The translations under genes and the position numbers were made by a program. The notes beneath the pieces are model-generated. The model saw only the letters and a list, made by a program, of their open reading frames with translations. It was not told the origin of the DNA and did not search any database. This document shows, piece after piece, positions 62,752-64,000 of a stretch of 64,000 nucleotides of DNA. Where the stretch lies: NCBI RefSeq assembly GCF_014692675.1, contig NZ_JABFCZ010000026.1, positions 17,402 through 81,401 on the forward strand, written 5' to 3'. This stretch comes from Roseibium aggregatum (GTDB lineage: Bacteria; Pseudomonadota; Alphaproteobacteria; Rhizobiales; Stappiaceae). Position 1 is the first letter of the stretch, and each line of letters opens with the position of its first letter.

Positions 62752-63284
62752 CGGCCGGCGCATGCTTGAATTCAGGCAGGACACCGCATCTCATTTGGGG
62801 GTTCGGTGTCCGCCGAGATACCTTTGTAGGGACCCAGGCTAAACGAGTGCTTGCGGGTCCCGTGCTTTTTCGGAATGCTCCGGAGTTAATCAGCAACATT
62901 CTGGTTCTGGTTCGCTATAGCTCTACAGCCGCGCGATACGGCTTTCCGGCATCCCCGACACCACGATTTCTTGAAAATTGGCGACCCCGGCAGAAATGTA
63001 AGGGGAGTTGAGAAATCATGTCTTTTTCGGGTCGCGCCTAGGCCAAAGCAGCGTTCACGCCACTTTGAAATCATTCACGAAATTCGGCAGTCGGCCGCAC
63101 CTACTTGCTGTTTCAGATGCCTATTCAGCCACGCGGCTTCGGATCTCTTCCGTGCCCGGGCAAAACCAATTTCACATATGCAAGTGAACATACAGCGCAA
63201 CAAATCTCACTCTCGCGTGTTTCTTTTGACGTTAAAACTAATAGTTGGTTAACTTGGATTACTTACTAGCCAGGAGGCAAACCA
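62752..63284. other. Gene-free stretch before the orphan membrane gene
   Basis: Over 500 bp with no credible frame. Base composition becomes visibly AT-richer toward 63.2 kb, suggesting a junction with imported DNA. Confidence 0.45.
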
Positions 63285-63776
63285 ATGATGCACTATGAAA
63301 GAAGTTATGCGACGGCTCGCGCTGCGTTTACAGTTCTTGAAACTGTCGGTATGTTGGTAGCCATCTCTGGCGCGGTCGCTGTTATAATCGGTTTGGGACA
63401 AGGATCATCAAAACATTGGTCGAACTTGCAAATAATACTCACAGTTGTGCCTGGAGTGGCAGCAGTATTATTTGGACTTATTTCCGTTGCTATCGTTCAA
63501 GCTAGTCGCGCGGCTGTCGATACCGCGGAAATGACACGAGAACTCTTACATATTGCCAGGAATGAAAAACCGACCATCGAAAGCCCTGTTCATCCACCAA
63601 GTCAAACCGTTGGCGACAGCTCCTACCCAGTAGAAAATGAGCCGACCAGAATCGGAAGTTGTGAATGCAGACAAAGACCGGACGGAATGTGGCTAATCAT
63701 CAAAGGGCCGGGCACCGGGCAAGTTTTCGAAAGTTATGAAGAACTGAGGCAATTTGCCGTTCAGAATTCAAATTGA
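63285..63776 (+). CDS. Membrane protein of unknown function
   Basis: A 163-residue protein with two hydrophobic segments (about residues 18-38 and 50-71), a cytoplasmic or periplasmic linker rich in Pro, Glu and Ser, and a C-terminal Cys-containing segment (GSCECRQRPDGMWLIIKGPG). It starts behind CAGGAGG. Codon use and base composition look less GC-rich than the neighbouring genes. No family recognised. Confidence 0.55.
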   Translation: MMHYERSYATARAAFTVLETVGMLVAISGAVAVIIGLGQGSSKHWSNLQIILTVVPGVAAVLFGLISVAIVQASRAAVDTAEMTRELLHIARNEKPTIESPVHPPSQTVGDSSYPVENEPTRIGSCECRQRPDGMWLIIKGPGTGQVFESYEELRQFAVQNSN

Positions 63777-63852
63777 ACCAAAAAACTATGCTGCGATGAG
63801 ACATGCAGATTTGAACCTCTTCCAAACCTGTTCGGACCAAAAGTGTTCGCTA

Positions 63853-64000
63853 TGTCTCCGGGTCGGACCCGGTTGCCCGACCTGAGAGATAGGTGACAAA
63901 ACGTTCCGGACACATAGGTAACACTTTTCGTTTTTGCGGGAGGTGTCGATGCCGTGGAAAGAGGTGTCCGTTATGGAGGAACGTCTTCGCTTCGTCGCCC
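63853..64000 (+). mobile_element. Left end of an IS481-type insertion sequence (cut by window edge)
   Basis: Contains two direct repeats ATAGGTGACA (63889-63898) and ATAGGTAACA (63914-63923) before the transposase start. The IS left boundary is uncertain; GGGTCGGACCCGG at about 63861-63873 may belong to the end. The right end is outside the window. Confidence 0.6.
63949..64000 (+). CDS. Start of an IS481-family transposase (partial)
   Basis: The visible 17 residues, MPWKEVSVMEERLRFVA, are the characteristic beginning of IS481-type transposases, which continue with a helix-turn-helix and a DDE domain. GGGAGG lies just upstream. Only the start is in the window, so intactness is unknown. Confidence 0.75.
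   Translation, partial: MPWKEVSVMEERLRFVA

Overview
The window is high-GC bacterial DNA with dense, overlapping operons, GTG and TTG starts and good Shine-Dalgarno sites. A four-gene general amino-acid transporter (aapJQMP type), a lipid A modification operon and a cyclohexanecarboxylate-type catabolic cluster fit an alphaproteobacterium, probably a marine or soil Hyphomicrobiales/Rhodobacterales relative (a Stappiaceae-like organism is a guess). I saw no tRNA, rRNA or CRISPR array.

Layout. 1-10.1 kb is a copper-response island. Eleven genes on the minus strand (7406 down to 424) encode two Cys-rich secreted proteins, two L,D-transpeptidases, DUF2933, DUF411, cytochrome c, a lipoprotein, a TolC-type channel, a multicopper oxidase and a CusF-like copper chaperone. 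They lie behind a MerR/CueR-type promoter near 7.56 kb. A second such promoter near 10.1 kb faces a 31-residue membrane peptide, a TVP38/TMEM64 protein and an APC permease with a His-rich tail. 10.1-11 kb is decayed DNA with a remnant of a major-facilitator gene. 11-15.7 kb is an alicyclic-acid cluster (MarR regulator, Zn alcohol dehydrogenase, BadH-, BadI- and acyl-CoA dehydrogenase-like enzymes) sharing a MarR-type operator. 15.7-20.8 kb is a Ugp-like ABC importer with a phosphodiesterase. 21-23 kb is an alkyl sulfatase. 23.7-38.2 kb holds catabolic genes of unknown substrate: GntR and LysR regulators, a Liv importer whose permease and two ATPases are fused in one polypeptide, aldehyde dehydrogenase, SDR, TIM-barrel epimerase, ThDP enzyme, FAD dehydrogenase and cupin. 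38.2-39.5 kb is a gene-poor, AT-richer gap.

39.5-57.8 kb is mostly housekeeping: cysteine synthase, cardiolipin synthase, AlaX editing protein, sulfurtransferase, aapJQMP, cystathionine beta-lyase, the lipid A modification operon and a GpdQ-like phosphodiesterase with a CAP lipoprotein.

57.9-62.8 kb is the most unusual part: a lone YcaO protein divergent from two tandem small genes whose products look like nitrile-hydratase-type (NHLP) leader peptides, followed by a SARP/BTAD-TPR regulator and an unknown 82-residue protein. I read it as a compact, possibly undescribed YcaO-dependent RiPP locus. The right end (63.2-64 kb) is AT-richer, with an orphan membrane protein and the start of an IS481-type transposase.
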